A DNA stretch of 64,000 nucleotides from assembly GCA_013824715.1 (NCBI GenBank), contig PNOH01000005.1:80720-144719 (forward strand), written 5' to 3'. This stretch comes from Odoribacter sp. (GTDB taxonomy: Bacteria; Bacteroidota; Bacteroidia; Bacteroidales; Prolixibacteraceae). Below the pieces are notes generated by a model. That model saw nothing but the letters and a program-made list of their open reading frames with translations. It was not told where the DNA came from and made no database searches. A program made the translations under genes and the position numbers. Shown here one piece after another: positions 17,566 to 26,466 of this stretch; position 1 is the first letter of the stretch, and every line of letters begins with the position of its first letter.

Positions 17566-18030
17566 ATGGCAGGAACATTCTCTCAAATTTACATTCAGGT
17601 TGTATTTGCCGTAAATGGTCGCACAAACCTACTTCAAAAACCGTGGCGCGATGAGGTATTCAAATATATGTCAGGCATCGTCAAAGGTAAAAATCAAAAA
17701 CCGATCATTGTCAATGGGGTTGCCAATCATGTGCATTTATTTGTCGGACTAAAACCTTCCAAGTCATTATCTGATCTAATCAGAGATGTTAAGAATAATT
17801 CAACTAATTTTATCAATGAGCAAAATTTTGTACGGGGTAAATTTTCCTGGCAAGAAGGTTTTGGCTCTTTCTCTTATTCACATTCTCAAATCGAACAGGT
17901 ATATCAATATATTCTGAAACAGGAAGAACACCATCATAAAATGACTTTTAAGGAAGAATATTTAGATTTTCTGAAAAAGTTTGAAGTTGAATATGATGAA
18001 AAATATTTGTTTGAATGGTATGATGAATAA
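17566..18030 (+). CDS. IS200/IS605-type Y1 transposase (REP-associated, RAYT-like)
   Basis: This 154-residue HUH single-strand transposase has the HUH metal site NHVHLFVGL (about 62-70) and the nucleophilic tyrosine in the C-terminal helix with IEQVYQYILKQEEHHHK. Length is typical of TnpA Y1 enzymes. The four small hairpins immediately upstream and the lack of a tnpB or a matching right end suggest a REP-associated enzyme acting on REP hairpins and not a mobile IS200 copy. It splits mocA from the iorA/iorB genes, all on the same strand. Confidence 0.88.
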   Translation: MAGTFSQIYIQVVFAVNGRTNLLQKPWRDEVFKYMSGIVKGKNQKPIIVNGVANHVHLFVGLKPSKSLSDLIRDVKNNSTNFINEQNFVRGKFSWQEGFGSFSYSHSQIEQVYQYILKQEEHHHKMTFKEEYLDFLKKFEVEYDEKYLFEWYDE

Positions 18031-18087
18031 GTCTCCCATTCAGATGGTGCGAATATATTTTGAATGAACTAAATAAAACCAACAAAC

Positions 18088-18558
18088 ATGGTAAAACAAA
18101 TTAAATTTGAACTAAACGGGAAAAAGGTGGAAATACCACTTGAAGCCGGACAAAGCTTGCTTTGGGCCCTCCGGAACAATTTCAACCTGACCGGCACCAA
18201 ATATGGCTGCGGCGAGGATTATTGCGGCGCATGCACCGTGATTATGGACGGAGAAGCTGTCCGTTCGTGCGGAATTACAATGGAAGATGTTTCGGGCAAA
18301 AAAATTACCACCATCGAAGGCATGTCGGTAAACGGGAAACTCCACCCGGTTCAGCAGGCCTTTGTCGAACACGACGCGTTGCAATGCGGATTCTGTACCC
18401 CTGGAATGATCATGAATGCATACGGCCTTCTGTTAAAAACCCCTCATCCTACCAGAGAGCAGATTATCGATGGAATGGAAGATAACCTCTGCCGCTGCGG
18501 CGCGCATACCCGAATTCTCGATGCCATTGAATCGGCCTCCAAAGTCCTGAAAATTTAA
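18088..18558 (+). CDS. [2Fe-2S] subunit of a molybdenum hydroxylase (IorA-like)
   Basis: This 156-residue electron-transfer subunit has both iron-sulfur clusters of the xanthine dehydrogenase family: the plant-type site C41-C46-C49-C61 (GCGEDYCGACTV) and the second four-helix site C100-C103-C135-C137 (CGFCTPGM and CRCG). Electrons from the molybdenum subunit pass through these clusters. The gene ends 20 bases before its large partner. No FAD subunit is encoded nearby, which matches two-subunit isoquinoline 1-oxidoreductase-type enzymes better than CoxLMS. Confidence 0.92.
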   Translation: MVKQIKFELNGKKVEIPLEAGQSLLWALRNNFNLTGTKYGCGEDYCGACTVIMDGEAVRSCGITMEDVSGKKITTIEGMSVNGKLHPVQQAFVEHDALQCGFCTPGMIMNAYGLLLKTPHPTREQIIDGMEDNLCRCGAHTRILDAIESASKVLKI

Positions 18559-18578
18559 CCTGACAAATAGAAAACCAG

Positions 18579-20720
18579 ATGAAAGACAATAAATATTATC
18601 GGGACGAAGTGCCTGAAAACAATCCGACTTTTGAAGTTGACCGGCGGGATTTTGTAAAACTATTGGGTGGCGGCCTTTTTATCTATTTTCAATTGGGCGA
18701 ATTTCTGACGGGAGTAGCCGCCGAGGCTGCCCAGCAACGATCGCTTCCAAAGGATTACAATGCCTTTCTGCACATCAGCGAGGATGGTACGGTGACCTGC
18801 CTGATCGGGAAAATTGAAATGGGGCAGGGGATTATCACTTCATTTCCGCAGATGGTAGCCGACGAACTGGATACCCCTCTGGAAAGTGTGAAAATGGTGA
18901 TGGGCGATACCGAATTATGCCCCTATGATGCCGGAACCTGGGGGTCACTTTCGACCCGTTCACTTGGCCCGGCGCTGATGGCTGTAATAGCTGAAGCCCG
19001 TGGTGTATTGCTGAACCTCGGTTCTGAAAATCTGGGTGTAGCTGTGGAAGAACTTGCGATTGAAAACGGAGTAATTTTCGTTAAGAACAAGAAGAATAAA
19101 AAGATCGGTTTCGGACAACTTGCACAAGGAAAGAAGATTGAAAAATACCTTGATGTGAAACCCAAGGCAAAAGATTTCAGTGAGTATAAAATTCGTGGGA
19201 AGTCGTTCACACATGCCGATGGGATTGCCAAGGCAAAAGGCGAAGCGCAATATACGGGCGATTTCAGGATGCCCGGAATGTTGTATGCCAAAATCCTGAG
19301 GCCACCATCGCACGGGGCAACCTTGGTTTCGGCTGATACTTCGGAAGCTGAAAAGTTGGAAGGAATTTCGATTGCCCGCGACAAAGAACTTGTTGCTGTT
19401 TTGCACCGGGATATTGAAAAAGCGGAAGCAGCGCTTGCCAAAGTAAAAGCCGAATACAAGTTCGATGAAATGAAAGTGGACGACCAAACCGTTTTCAAAC
19501 ACATGCTTGAATTTCCTTCGGAAGCAAGGGTTGTAAAAAGTACGGGTGATATTGCAACTGGTAAAAACAGTTCAAACCAAATATTGGAGAGCGAGTTTCA
19601 CAACAGTTACGTGGCTCATGCAGCAATAGAGCCCCATACCGCTCTGGGATTTATGGAAGGCGACAAGGTTGTGGTCAGGGCATCGACCCAAACCCCTTTC
19701 GGGGCGCAGGACGGAATTGCCCGCGAACTGGGACTTGGACTGGATAAGGTCAGGGTTATTGCACCATTCCTGGGTGGTGGATTTGGGGGAAAAACAATGT
19801 TTCGTCAAGCTGTGGAAGCTGCCCGTTTAACCAAATTAACCGGAAAACCCATCATGGTGCTTTGGACCCGGAAAGAGAGTTTCTTTTACGATAACTTCCG
19901 TCCGGGAGCAGTCATCAAAATTACTTCAGGAACCGACAAGTCCGGAAAAATTTCGTTGTGGGATTATCACGAATATTTTGCAGGCGCCCGCGGATCGGAT
20001 ACCATTTATGATGTTCCCAATGCCAAAACCACCAGCTATTCGGCCCGAAATGTTCATCCATTTCTTACCGGCGCCTGGCGTGCCCCGGGAAACAATACGA
20101 ATACATTTGCCCGTGAGTCGCAAATTGAAATGATGGCGGCAAAAATCGGAGCCGATCCTCTGGATTTCAGGTTAAAAAACCTGAAAGATGAACGAATGAT
20201 TGGTGTGCTGAAAGCTGTTGCCGACCTGTTTGGCTGGACTCCGGCCAAATCGCCAAGCGGACGTGGATATGGCATTGCCTGCGGTTTCGACGCGGGAGGT
20301 TATGTGGCCCACATGGCTGAAGTAAAAGTGGACCAAAAAACCGGTAAAATAAAAGTAATCAGGGTAGCCTGTGCCGAGGAACTCGGATTCTGTATTAATC
20401 CGCAAGGGGCCACTATTCAGCTTGAAGGCTGCATTACGATGGGAATGGGCTACGCGCTGACCGAAGAAGTGAAGTTCACCGGCGGCGATGTTCATACAAC
20501 CAATTTTGGAAATTACCAGCTTCCGCAGTTTTCGTGGCTACCTAAAATACAGACTAAAATTCTGGATAAGAATGAAGCTCCGCAAGGAGGCGGCGAGCCT
20601 GGAATTATTTGTATGGGAGGTGTTCTTGCCAATGCTGTTTATGATGCTTGTGGCGCCCGGCTTTACCAGCTTCCGATGACTCCTGAAAGAGTGTTGGAGG
20701 CGATTGCTAAGGTGAAATAA
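18579..20720 (+). CDS. Molybdopterin-binding subunit of a molybdenum hydroxylase (IorB-like), Tat-exported
   Basis: This 713-residue large subunit hydroxylates an N-heterocycle or aldehyde at Mo using water. The N-terminus carries a twin-arginine motif, DRRDFVKLLGGG (R22 R23), followed by a hydrophobic stretch, so the folded heterodimer should be exported with its small subunit. The molybdopterin loop GGGFGGK lies near residues 399-405, and the catalytic glutamate is expected in QGGGEPG near the C-terminus. Size, Tat signal and missing FAD subunit point to the IorB branch, which usually passes electrons to a cytochrome; none is encoded here. The substrate cannot be assigned. Confidence 0.9.
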   Translation: MKDNKYYRDEVPENNPTFEVDRRDFVKLLGGGLFIYFQLGEFLTGVAAEAAQQRSLPKDYNAFLHISEDGTVTCLIGKIEMGQGIITSFPQMVADELDTPLESVKMVMGDTELCPYDAGTWGSLSTRSLGPALMAVIAEARGVLLNLGSENLGVAVEELAIENGVIFVKNKKNKKIGFGQLAQGKKIEKYLDVKPKAKDFSEYKIRGKSFTHADGIAKAKGEAQYTGDFRMPGMLYAKILRPPSHGATLVSADTSEAEKLEGISIARDKELVAVLHRDIEKAEAALAKVKAEYKFDEMKVDDQTVFKHMLEFPSEARVVKSTGDIATGKNSSNQILESEFHNSYVAHAAIEPHTALGFMEGDKVVVRASTQTPFGAQDGIARELGLGLDKVRVIAPFLGGGFGGKTMFRQAVEAARLTKLTGKPIMVLWTRKESFFYDNFRPGAVIKITSGTDKSGKISLWDYHEYFAGARGSDTIYDVPNAKTTSYSARNVHPFLTGAWRAPGNNTNTFARESQIEMMAAKIGADPLDFRLKNLKDERMIGVLKAVADLFGWTPAKSPSGRGYGIACGFDAGGYVAHMAEVKVDQKTGKIKVIRVACAEELGFCINPQGATIQLEGCITMGMGYALTEEVKFTGGDVHTTNFGNYQLPQFSWLPKIQTKILDKNEAPQGGGEPGIICMGGVLANAVYDACGARLYQLPMTPERVLEAIAKVK

Positions 20721-20736
20721 ATTTGTTTAAAGTTAT

Positions 20737-20795
20737 GGATTCCATCCCTTTTTTGAAAGGTGGAATCCGTACTTTGAACGGATGCCAGAGGCATC
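20737..20795. repeat. Post-iorB palindromes
   Basis: A hairpin with 8-bp perfect outer arms GGATTCCA (20737-20744) and TGGAATCC (20761-20768) is followed by GATGCCagaGGCATC (20781-20795), a sister of the ATGCC-NNN-GGCAT elements at 6082 and 6138. No T-run follows, so this looks like dispersed repeat DNA, not a terminator. The remaining bases to 21012 contain no gene that I can see. Confidence 0.65.
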
Positions 20796-21012
20796 AAATG
20801 TTTATAGAAACAGCCGGAACAACGCGAAATACGATTCCGGCGGAGTCGAACGAATCTTTCCATATTGCGATGGCTATAAACATGCAAATCCTCTGGATTT
20901 GAGTAAATCCATCCATTTGATGATCAAATGATTCAATCATTCGAAAAGAGATGGAATCCTTCACTCACATTGCCTTCCTCATTGTATAAATATTTTCTAT
21001 TTCTCAACCTTA

Positions 21013-23997
21013 TTACAGTTTCCCGGCAAAGCCCATCAGTTTTTCTTTCATCGAATTTAATTCTGTCTCCTGAAGTGTATCATCGGCACGTTCGATCAGT
21101 TCGTTATACAGCGATAAGTGATATCCGGCTTCTTCGGTGTTTAATTTTCTTTCGTTGGATGGGAAAGCTGCAAAATACTTAAGCCATTCTTCTAATGAGC
21201 CTGCTAATTCCTTAAACCGATTTTTCCCGAGTTGCTTTTGACCGTTTTCAGTATAAAGAGCGGCCATCAAAATGCTTTGGAAATCAACCGGCCATCGTTC
21301 TAAACTTATGGTTTGTTCTGCTTTTTTTAACACTTCAATCGCTTTAGCTGATTGCTTTTCTTCGGTCAGTTTTTGAGCCAGACGGTAAAAGGCAGTCCTG
21401 AGTTGCATACTGGCCAGCATCCGGCGGTGATGCCAGTCGAAATAAACCGAAGGGTTGGCCAGGTTGTCCCAATTGCAGTTTTTTATTAATTTGGTGTAGA
21501 GGCTTACTGTATCAATCTTGCCCATGTTGAGAACCGAATTACTGTCGGTTTTCTGATCGGTCAAGCGAAAAACCAGTCCGTCGAAAATCAGGTTGTTTTT
21601 CAATCCATGTTCTTCCGGATCGACCCAGGATGTAAAACAAACCGGACGTTTTCCTTTGTTTGATGCGATGATATCCCAAAATACAAGATCACCCTTGTTA
21701 ATAGCCTTCTGTTTCAATTCGAGGTGGATATCTCCTTTCCCCTGCATTTCCAGCTTTATTTTTTGTACCGGGATGTAACTTATTGGTTCCTGATTTTCGA
21801 CTACAAGTTTTGTTTTCGAAGAGTCGCTGGCTACGAAATCCAGAACATCAGTCATGTGCTGCTCTGTTTCAATTTCAGGGACGACATATACGTAATCAAG
21901 TTCACCTGACTGATATTTCTCCATGGGAATGGTCATTTTCAACGCTTCATTCTGATATATTTTTCGCTGTAATTGTCCGATGTACCATTCAGCCTGCAGA
22001 TAGGGCATAACCACAACACGAACATCCTTGCGGATTCCTTCCACTTCCTGGCAATACCAGAGCGGATAGGTATCATTGTCGGCATGGGTAAACAGGATGG
22101 CATCCTTTTCGCATGATTCAAGATAATTTCGGGCCAGGTCGCGTGCCGAATACCTTCCTGATCGATCGTGATCATCGAAATTCTGCATTAAAAGTAACAT
22201 GGGCGATGCCGCAAGACCGAAAACCAATGCGGCTGTTATTGCAGGTTTTTCTCTAACTATTTTTTTAATTCCAGAAAAAATGGCCAAAATTCCTATTCCA
22301 ATCCAGATGCTGAAGGCATAAAATGAACCAACATAAACGTAATCGCGTTCGCGTGGGGTATTTGGCACTTCGTTCAGGTAAACGACCAGAACAAAACTCA
22401 TCAGGAAAAACAGCAGACCGATAGTGAAAAAGTTATGTCTGTCATTTCGGTATTGAAAATAAAGTCCGATTATTCCTAACAGCAGTGGCAGGAAATAATA
22501 CGAATTACGCCCCTTATTGTTCTTTGCTTCTGAAGGCAACGTGGTTTGTGGCCCTGAAAAATACCTGTCGATGAATGGAAATCCTGACTGCCAGTTTCCG
22601 TTCAACAAGTTTCCGTTTCCCTGAATATCATTTTGCCTTCCGGCGAAATTCCACATCAAATAGCGCATGTACATGAAACCAAACTGGTATTTCAGGAAGA
22701 AAGACATATTTTCACTGAATGTTGGAATTGCAGTATTATTTAAATTTCCCTCCTCATTTCTGAATAAAATATTTCTGCCTTTAAATTTGACCCATTTTTT
22801 ATAGGCCTCAATATGTTCAGGATCGCTGCTGTGCATACGTGGGAAAAAACCTGTCGTATTTGGGTTGTACACGACCTGCGGATTTAATTTGCTTTTTATG
22901 TATTTTCCTTTTGAGGCAATCCAGGTATTTCGTTCCTGATATCCTGATGCTACTGATCCGAAATTAGCACCATATAAAATTGGTCGCGTTCCATATTGCT
23001 CGCGGTTCAGGTAATTCAGCAAACTGAATGTTGACTCCGGATTTCCCTGATTGACGGGCACCCCTGCTGATGCACGTATGAAGGTAGCCACATACGAGGT
23101 GTATCCAATCAGCAAAAAAGTCAGGCACAATAAGGCCAGGTTCAGCTTTGGAAAATGTTTGCGGTGGCTGTAAAATAATCCTCCTGAAATTGCACTAATC
23201 AGTAAAACGATGTAGGTAATCAATCCTGAATGAATAGGAAAATGTAGCTTGTTTACGAAAAAGAGTTCCAGATTTTTCGACAGATCGAGCAAGCCAGGGA
23301 TAAAAACCTGAAGCAAGGCCAGAATTCCAATTCCACTAATCAGGATTGCAGCGGCTAAACCTTTGAGCGAATAGTTGTATTTCCGGAAATAAATAATGAG
23401 TCCGACCGATGGAATGACCAGTAAATTCAGGAGATGCACCCCAATTGACAAGCCGATCAGGAAAAAAATCAGGATAATCCATCTTGAAGAAAAAGGCAAA
23501 TCAGCTTCGCGCTCCCAACGGGTTGCTGCCCACAATACCGCGGCGCTGAACAGCGATGAAAGCGCATAAACTTCAGCTTCGACAGCCGAAAACCAAAATG
23601 AATCGGTAAAGGCAAACGACAAAGCTCCAATGGCGGCTGCTCCGAATTTCAGAAATAATGGAAAGGATTTTCTTTGTTTCTGCTCTATTTTTGAAACCAT
23701 CCACACAATGGTCCAGAACAAAAAGAGAATTGTTGCAGCGCTCGAAACTGCCGAGACCAGATTGATGGTGTAGGCTGCTTTTGTAGAATCTCCAAAACTG
23801 AACAGGGAAAAGACGCGCCCAAGTAGCATAAATAACGGCGCTCCGGGAGAATGATTGATTTCCAGTTTCCAGGCCGACACCAGAAACTCGCCGCAATCCC
23901 ACAGGCTAAGCGTAGGTTCGAGTGTTAAAATATAAACGAAAAGTGAAATGCAGAAAATCGCCCAACCGGCGATGTTGTTAATTCTTTGCTGATTCAT
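21013..23997 (-). CDS. GT117 (DUF2723) protein O-mannosyltransferase-like membrane enzyme
   Basis: This 994-residue GT-C fold membrane protein has about a dozen hydrophobic segments in the first ~600 residues and a soluble C-terminal region. The first loop carries LSLWDCGEFLVSAWKLEINH, containing the acidic catalytic motif (D-x-GE) and the HSPGAP segment of DUF2723. CAZy class GT117 is believed to use a lipid-linked sugar on the periplasmic side to glycosylate proteins; the exact substrate is not settled in Bacteroidota. The start ATG (23997-23995) lies only four bases after a perfect 17-bp hairpin in the leader (24002-24041), which could limit translation. Confidence 0.88.
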   Translation of the reverse strand: MNQQRINNIAGWAIFCISLFVYILTLEPTLSLWDCGEFLVSAWKLEINHSPGAPLFMLLGRVFSLFSFGDSTKAAYTINLVSAVSSAATILFLFWTIVWMVSKIEQKQRKSFPLFLKFGAAAIGALSFAFTDSFWFSAVEAEVYALSSLFSAAVLWAATRWEREADLPFSSRWIILIFFLIGLSIGVHLLNLLVIPSVGLIIYFRKYNYSLKGLAAAILISGIGILALLQVFIPGLLDLSKNLELFFVNKLHFPIHSGLITYIVLLISAISGGLFYSHRKHFPKLNLALLCLTFLLIGYTSYVATFIRASAGVPVNQGNPESTFSLLNYLNREQYGTRPILYGANFGSVASGYQERNTWIASKGKYIKSKLNPQVVYNPNTTGFFPRMHSSDPEHIEAYKKWVKFKGRNILFRNEEGNLNNTAIPTFSENMSFFLKYQFGFMYMRYLMWNFAGRQNDIQGNGNLLNGNWQSGFPFIDRYFSGPQTTLPSEAKNNKGRNSYYFLPLLLGIIGLYFQYRNDRHNFFTIGLLFFLMSFVLVVYLNEVPNTPRERDYVYVGSFYAFSIWIGIGILAIFSGIKKIVREKPAITAALVFGLAASPMLLLMQNFDDHDRSGRYSARDLARNYLESCEKDAILFTHADNDTYPLWYCQEVEGIRKDVRVVVMPYLQAEWYIGQLQRKIYQNEALKMTIPMEKYQSGELDYVYVVPEIETEQHMTDVLDFVASDSSKTKLVVENQEPISYIPVQKIKLEMQGKGDIHLELKQKAINKGDLVFWDIIASNKGKRPVCFTSWVDPEEHGLKNNLIFDGLVFRLTDQKTDSNSVLNMGKIDTVSLYTKLIKNCNWDNLANPSVYFDWHHRRMLASMQLRTAFYRLAQKLTEEKQSAKAIEVLKKAEQTISLERWPVDFQSILMAALYTENGQKQLGKNRFKELAGSLEEWLKYFAAFPSNERKLNTEEAGYHLSLYNELIERADDTLQETELNSMKEKLMGFAGKL

Positions 23998-24001
23998 CGG
24001 T

Positions 24002-24041
24002 GAACTTTTCCATTTCAGTACACGCTGAAATGGAAAAGTTC
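24002..24041 (-). promoter_or_regulatory. Stem-loop directly upstream of the GT117 start codon
   Basis: A perfect 17-bp inverted repeat (24002-24018 with 24025-24041, 6-nt loop) lies in the 5' leader, four bases before the ATG of the GT117 gene. There is no T-run on the downstream side, so it does not read as a terminator for the PIN gene at 24159. Folded in mRNA it would cover the ribosome-binding zone. Confidence 0.6.
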
Positions 24042-24158
24042 AGATCGGGAAGAGATATTTTTCCTCTGCAAAATAATGAAGTAAAGTCACGGGTTTGAAA
24101 ATTGGAATTAATGGGCAGATAGATATTGCTTTTTAAAATTCAGACTAAAGAAGAACAT

Positions 24159-24596
24159 TTATTTCTTCAATTTTCCTCTTAATTCCTGCGTATTTATAAA
24201 TTTTTTGAATCCTTTTTCTATCAATGAATGAACCAATACCTTATCACCAGTCCATAATTTGCAATTCAGATGTAATGATAAGGCCACAAACATCACATCA
24301 TCAAAATCCACATCTTTAGTCAGTTCATCAGCGTTTAATAGAAATTCCTTGGGAATGAACTCTTCTGAAATAAAGTGAATCTTGGTATATAATATTTCTA
24401 TAAGTTCATTAACCTCAGAATCACTAAGTTTTGTAATTTTCTTAATTTTTTGAAAGTGATTTTGTATCTCAACCTGAAGGAAACGGGGGCTATAAAATTT
24501 TACAGACTTGTCAGAATGAAGTAGTATTTGGCCAATCCAACTTTGTGAATTTAAAATTGCACTAAAAACAATATTAGTATCCACAACAATCTTCAT
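24159..24596 (-). CDS. PIN-family toxin (putative RNase)
   Basis: This 145-residue PIN domain belongs to the 'putative toxin component, PIN family' group. It opens MKIVVDTNIVFSAILNS, then has an internal glutamate (FLQVEIQNH), the pair DVDFDDVMFVALS and the late acidic/threonine site CKLWTGDKVL. All four positions expected for Mg binding are present, so it should be active as an endoribonuclease. It overlaps the upstream antitoxin gene by four bases (ATGA type), indicating coupled translation. Confidence 0.85.
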   Translation of the reverse strand: MKIVVDTNIVFSAILNSQSWIGQILLHSDKSVKFYSPRFLQVEIQNHFQKIKKITKLSDSEVNELIEILYTKIHFISEEFIPKEFLLNADELTKDVDFDDVMFVALSLHLNCKLWTGDKVLVHSLIEKGFKKFINTQELRGKLKK

Positions 24597-24796
24597 TTCA
24601 GAAGTCTTTCGCGATTAGCTTTATACCAATTTATATTTATTGCAGTCGAAAGTTTATCAACTTCAGACTGGGCCACCGAATACTTTGATGTAATTTCTTT
24701 ATACCTAAAGAAGTTGGCCAATTCTTGAAGTTCGTCCGTGTCGACTGTAGGCAATAGCCTAATAATTACCTCGCTATTTGTTCTCTCTATTATCAT
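24593..24796 (-). CDS. Antitoxin partner of the PIN toxin
   Basis: About 67 residues from the ATG at 24796; a TTG nine bases further out is less likely. It starts MIIERTNSEVIIRLLP and contains a lysine/tyrosine-rich helix (FFRYKEITSKYSVAQSEVDKL) and a basic C-terminus (WYKANRERLLK). Such small proteins paired with PIN toxins in Bacteroidota act as antitoxins; the role rests on overlap and gene order. The region 24797-25101 upstream holds only a doubtful 66-codon frame. Confidence 0.7.
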   Translation of the reverse strand: MIIERTNSEVIIRLLPTVDTDELQELANFFRYKEITSKYSVAQSEVDKLSTAININWYKANRERLLK

Positions 24797-25101
24797 GGCA
24801 ATCAAGTTTTTACAAATTTAGTTCTTTAATTTGAAAGATAATACTTTTACTCAGATAAAAAATGCAGATTGGTTTTTAAACTGAAGTAACTAGCTTTAAA
24901 ATTCTGGATGAATCCTTTTCTTGGAATTGGCATCTTTACAGTATTAAAGGATTTAAGTTTGATTAATTCCGTAAAACCATTTTTAGGAAGCATCCAATGG
25001 GCGAATGGTCTGGATTTGTGCCCCGACACCTTGTACCTGGAAAGCAAATTATTGTCTGCCTGAATTTTATTTCCCGGTAAACAGGGTTAGAAAACAGTAA
25101 T

Positions 25102-25890
25102 TTATTTCAGAAATTTTGCCGGTATCCCTTTTATCTTTTCAATCTCAACCTTCCGTATAAAAAACTCGCCGCCTTCCGACTGCAATTGAATTTTCCCTTT
25201 GGTGAGCGGAATTTTTTGTCCGTTTTCAAGTTTACTGCAATTCGTGTTGACCATCACAACTTGTCCGTTCACTACATGTACAGAAGTTTGTCCGAAACAG
25301 TATAAATCAACCGTATTCCATTCTCCAAGCGGCTTTTCGGCGTCTTTCATTTTTTTAATCGAACGTCCGTTATCTGTTTCGCTGAAAAAGGTCGATTGCC
25401 CGTCAGGATTATAAAAGAAGGTTTTCCCGTCGTCTCCTTTTTTTACTTTGGTCTCGCACCAGGTATTGGCCATGAGGTACGTATCGCCCAGGTTATCGTG
25501 CATTAACTGGTGTTCGATATTGGCCATCCAGGTTCCGAAAGCCACACCAAAGGGGCCATAACTGTGGTATAATAAACCGCTGTTACGTCTTCCATACACT
25601 TTTTCGCCCCACTTAAATTCAAGGCGCAGGTGATAATTTTCGTATTCGGTTTTGGTGGCTAACGAGGCATTAATGTCGCCTGAAATGCGGATCACTTTTC
25701 CACCGTCCATTTCAATAACCTGATAAATAGAAGTAGGTGTAGCTTTTTTAGCAAGGTCTTCAAAACCTGTAATCGGGCTTCCGAGGAATATTTCCCAATT
25801 TTTCAGGTTCTTTCCATTGAAAAGTTGTTTTTGAGAAAATGCTGTAATTGACAGGAAACTAAGGGTTAAAAAGAGCAAAAGGGTTTTCAT
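25102..25890 (-). CDS. Secreted DUF1080 protein (3-keto-disaccharide hydrolase family)
   Basis: This 262-residue protein has an N-terminal signal peptide (MKTLLLFLTLSFLSITAFSQ) and a concanavalin-like beta-sandwich domain. The segment QLFNGKNLKNWEIFLG is the classic opening of DUF1080. YENYHLRLEFKWG, RNSGLLYHSYGP, IEHQLMHDNLGDTY and the late VVNGQVVMVN strands follow the family order. DUF1080 enzymes act on 3-keto-glycosides or bind glycans in the periplasm. It stands alone, followed by intergenic DNA. Confidence 0.85.
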   Translation of the reverse strand: MKTLLLFLTLSFLSITAFSQKQLFNGKNLKNWEIFLGSPITGFEDLAKKATPTSIYQVIEMDGGKVIRISGDINASLATKTEYENYHLRLEFKWGEKVYGRRNSGLLYHSYGPFGVAFGTWMANIEHQLMHDNLGDTYLMANTWCETKVKKGDDGKTFFYNPDGQSTFFSETDNGRSIKKMKDAEKPLGEWNTVDLYCFGQTSVHVVNGQVVMVNTNCSKLENGQKIPLTKGKIQLQSEGGEFFIRKVEIEKIKGIPAKFLK

Positions 25891-25912
25891 GTTAGTTGGT
25901 TTTGGGTAAGTT

Positions 25913-25945
25913 GCAAAAAAAACTGCCCCATAAAGATAGGGCAGT
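25913..25945 (-). terminator. Rho-independent terminator of the small HTH gene
   Basis: Read leftwards, the arms ACTGCCC (25945-25939) and GGGCAGT (25928-25922) with a 10-base loop are followed by a run of eight or nine U residues (25921-25913). It lies 29 bases after the stop codon of the HTH gene. Confidence 0.85.
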
Positions 25946-25973
25946 CTATCGAAATAATAAAATAGAATTAAAA

Positions 25974-26222
25974 TTAATGTGCTGCAAGTAATTGTTGTGC
26001 ACGGTCTAAAATAGCTGAATCGTCAATTAAAACAACGCCTCCGCCTGGTCCCGGTTCAATGTGTAATCCTACTGATTTACCTTTATCGTAGTTTGCGCCT
26101 CCAAAATAATTCCTGACGGTTTCAACTTCGATTCCAAATTCCTGCGCAATTTGACTGATTGAACCGGCAGGTAAACTGTCCTTGATGTGACGTAATTCGT
26201 TAAAAGTGATCTTTCTTTCCAT
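25974..26222 (-). CDS. Small helix-turn-helix DNA-binding protein
   Basis: This 82-residue protein has a recognisable HTH (INELRHIKDSLPAG-like opening, then GSISQIAQEFGIEVETVRNY) and a glycine-rich tail (IEPGPGGGVVLIDDSAI). The exact opening reads ITFNELRHIKDSLPAG. I recall near-identical unnamed proteins across Bacteroidales, which suggests a conserved cellular regulator or nucleoid-linked role, not a phage repressor. It forms its own unit with a clear terminator. Confidence 0.8.
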   Translation of the reverse strand: MERKITFNELRHIKDSLPAGSISQIAQEFGIEVETVRNYFGGANYDKGKSVGLHIEPGPGGGVVLIDDSAILDRAQQLLAAH

Positions 26223-26466
26223 GACAAGTAGTTTTTATGGTTTTACATCTTTTTCCTTCTAAAACGCCCTTTAAAGTTAGAATTAATATAGAAATAATAA
26301 AAGGGCAAAGGCCATGTTTTAGTAGCAGGTTCTGTTGTTTATCAGTGCCGGGGTATATTTAACATCTCGGTTTTATCTCTATTGTGCTTGTCTGATAAGC
26401 CATTTAGATTTGCTGACAATTGCATGACCAATCCGGATTGATGAAATAATTAACAATTTTTAAGAA

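Noticed and set aside
18923..19504. 193-codon minus-strand frame inside iorB
   Set aside because: Serine/proline-rich shadow of a GC-richer coding region; the plus-strand gene has full family motifs.
24847..25047. 66-codon frame on the minus strand (MLSRYKVSGHKSRPFAHWML...)
   Set aside because: No family resemblance, no ribosome-binding site, and the upstream frame stays open without a start; it could be a gene remnant but I cannot support that.
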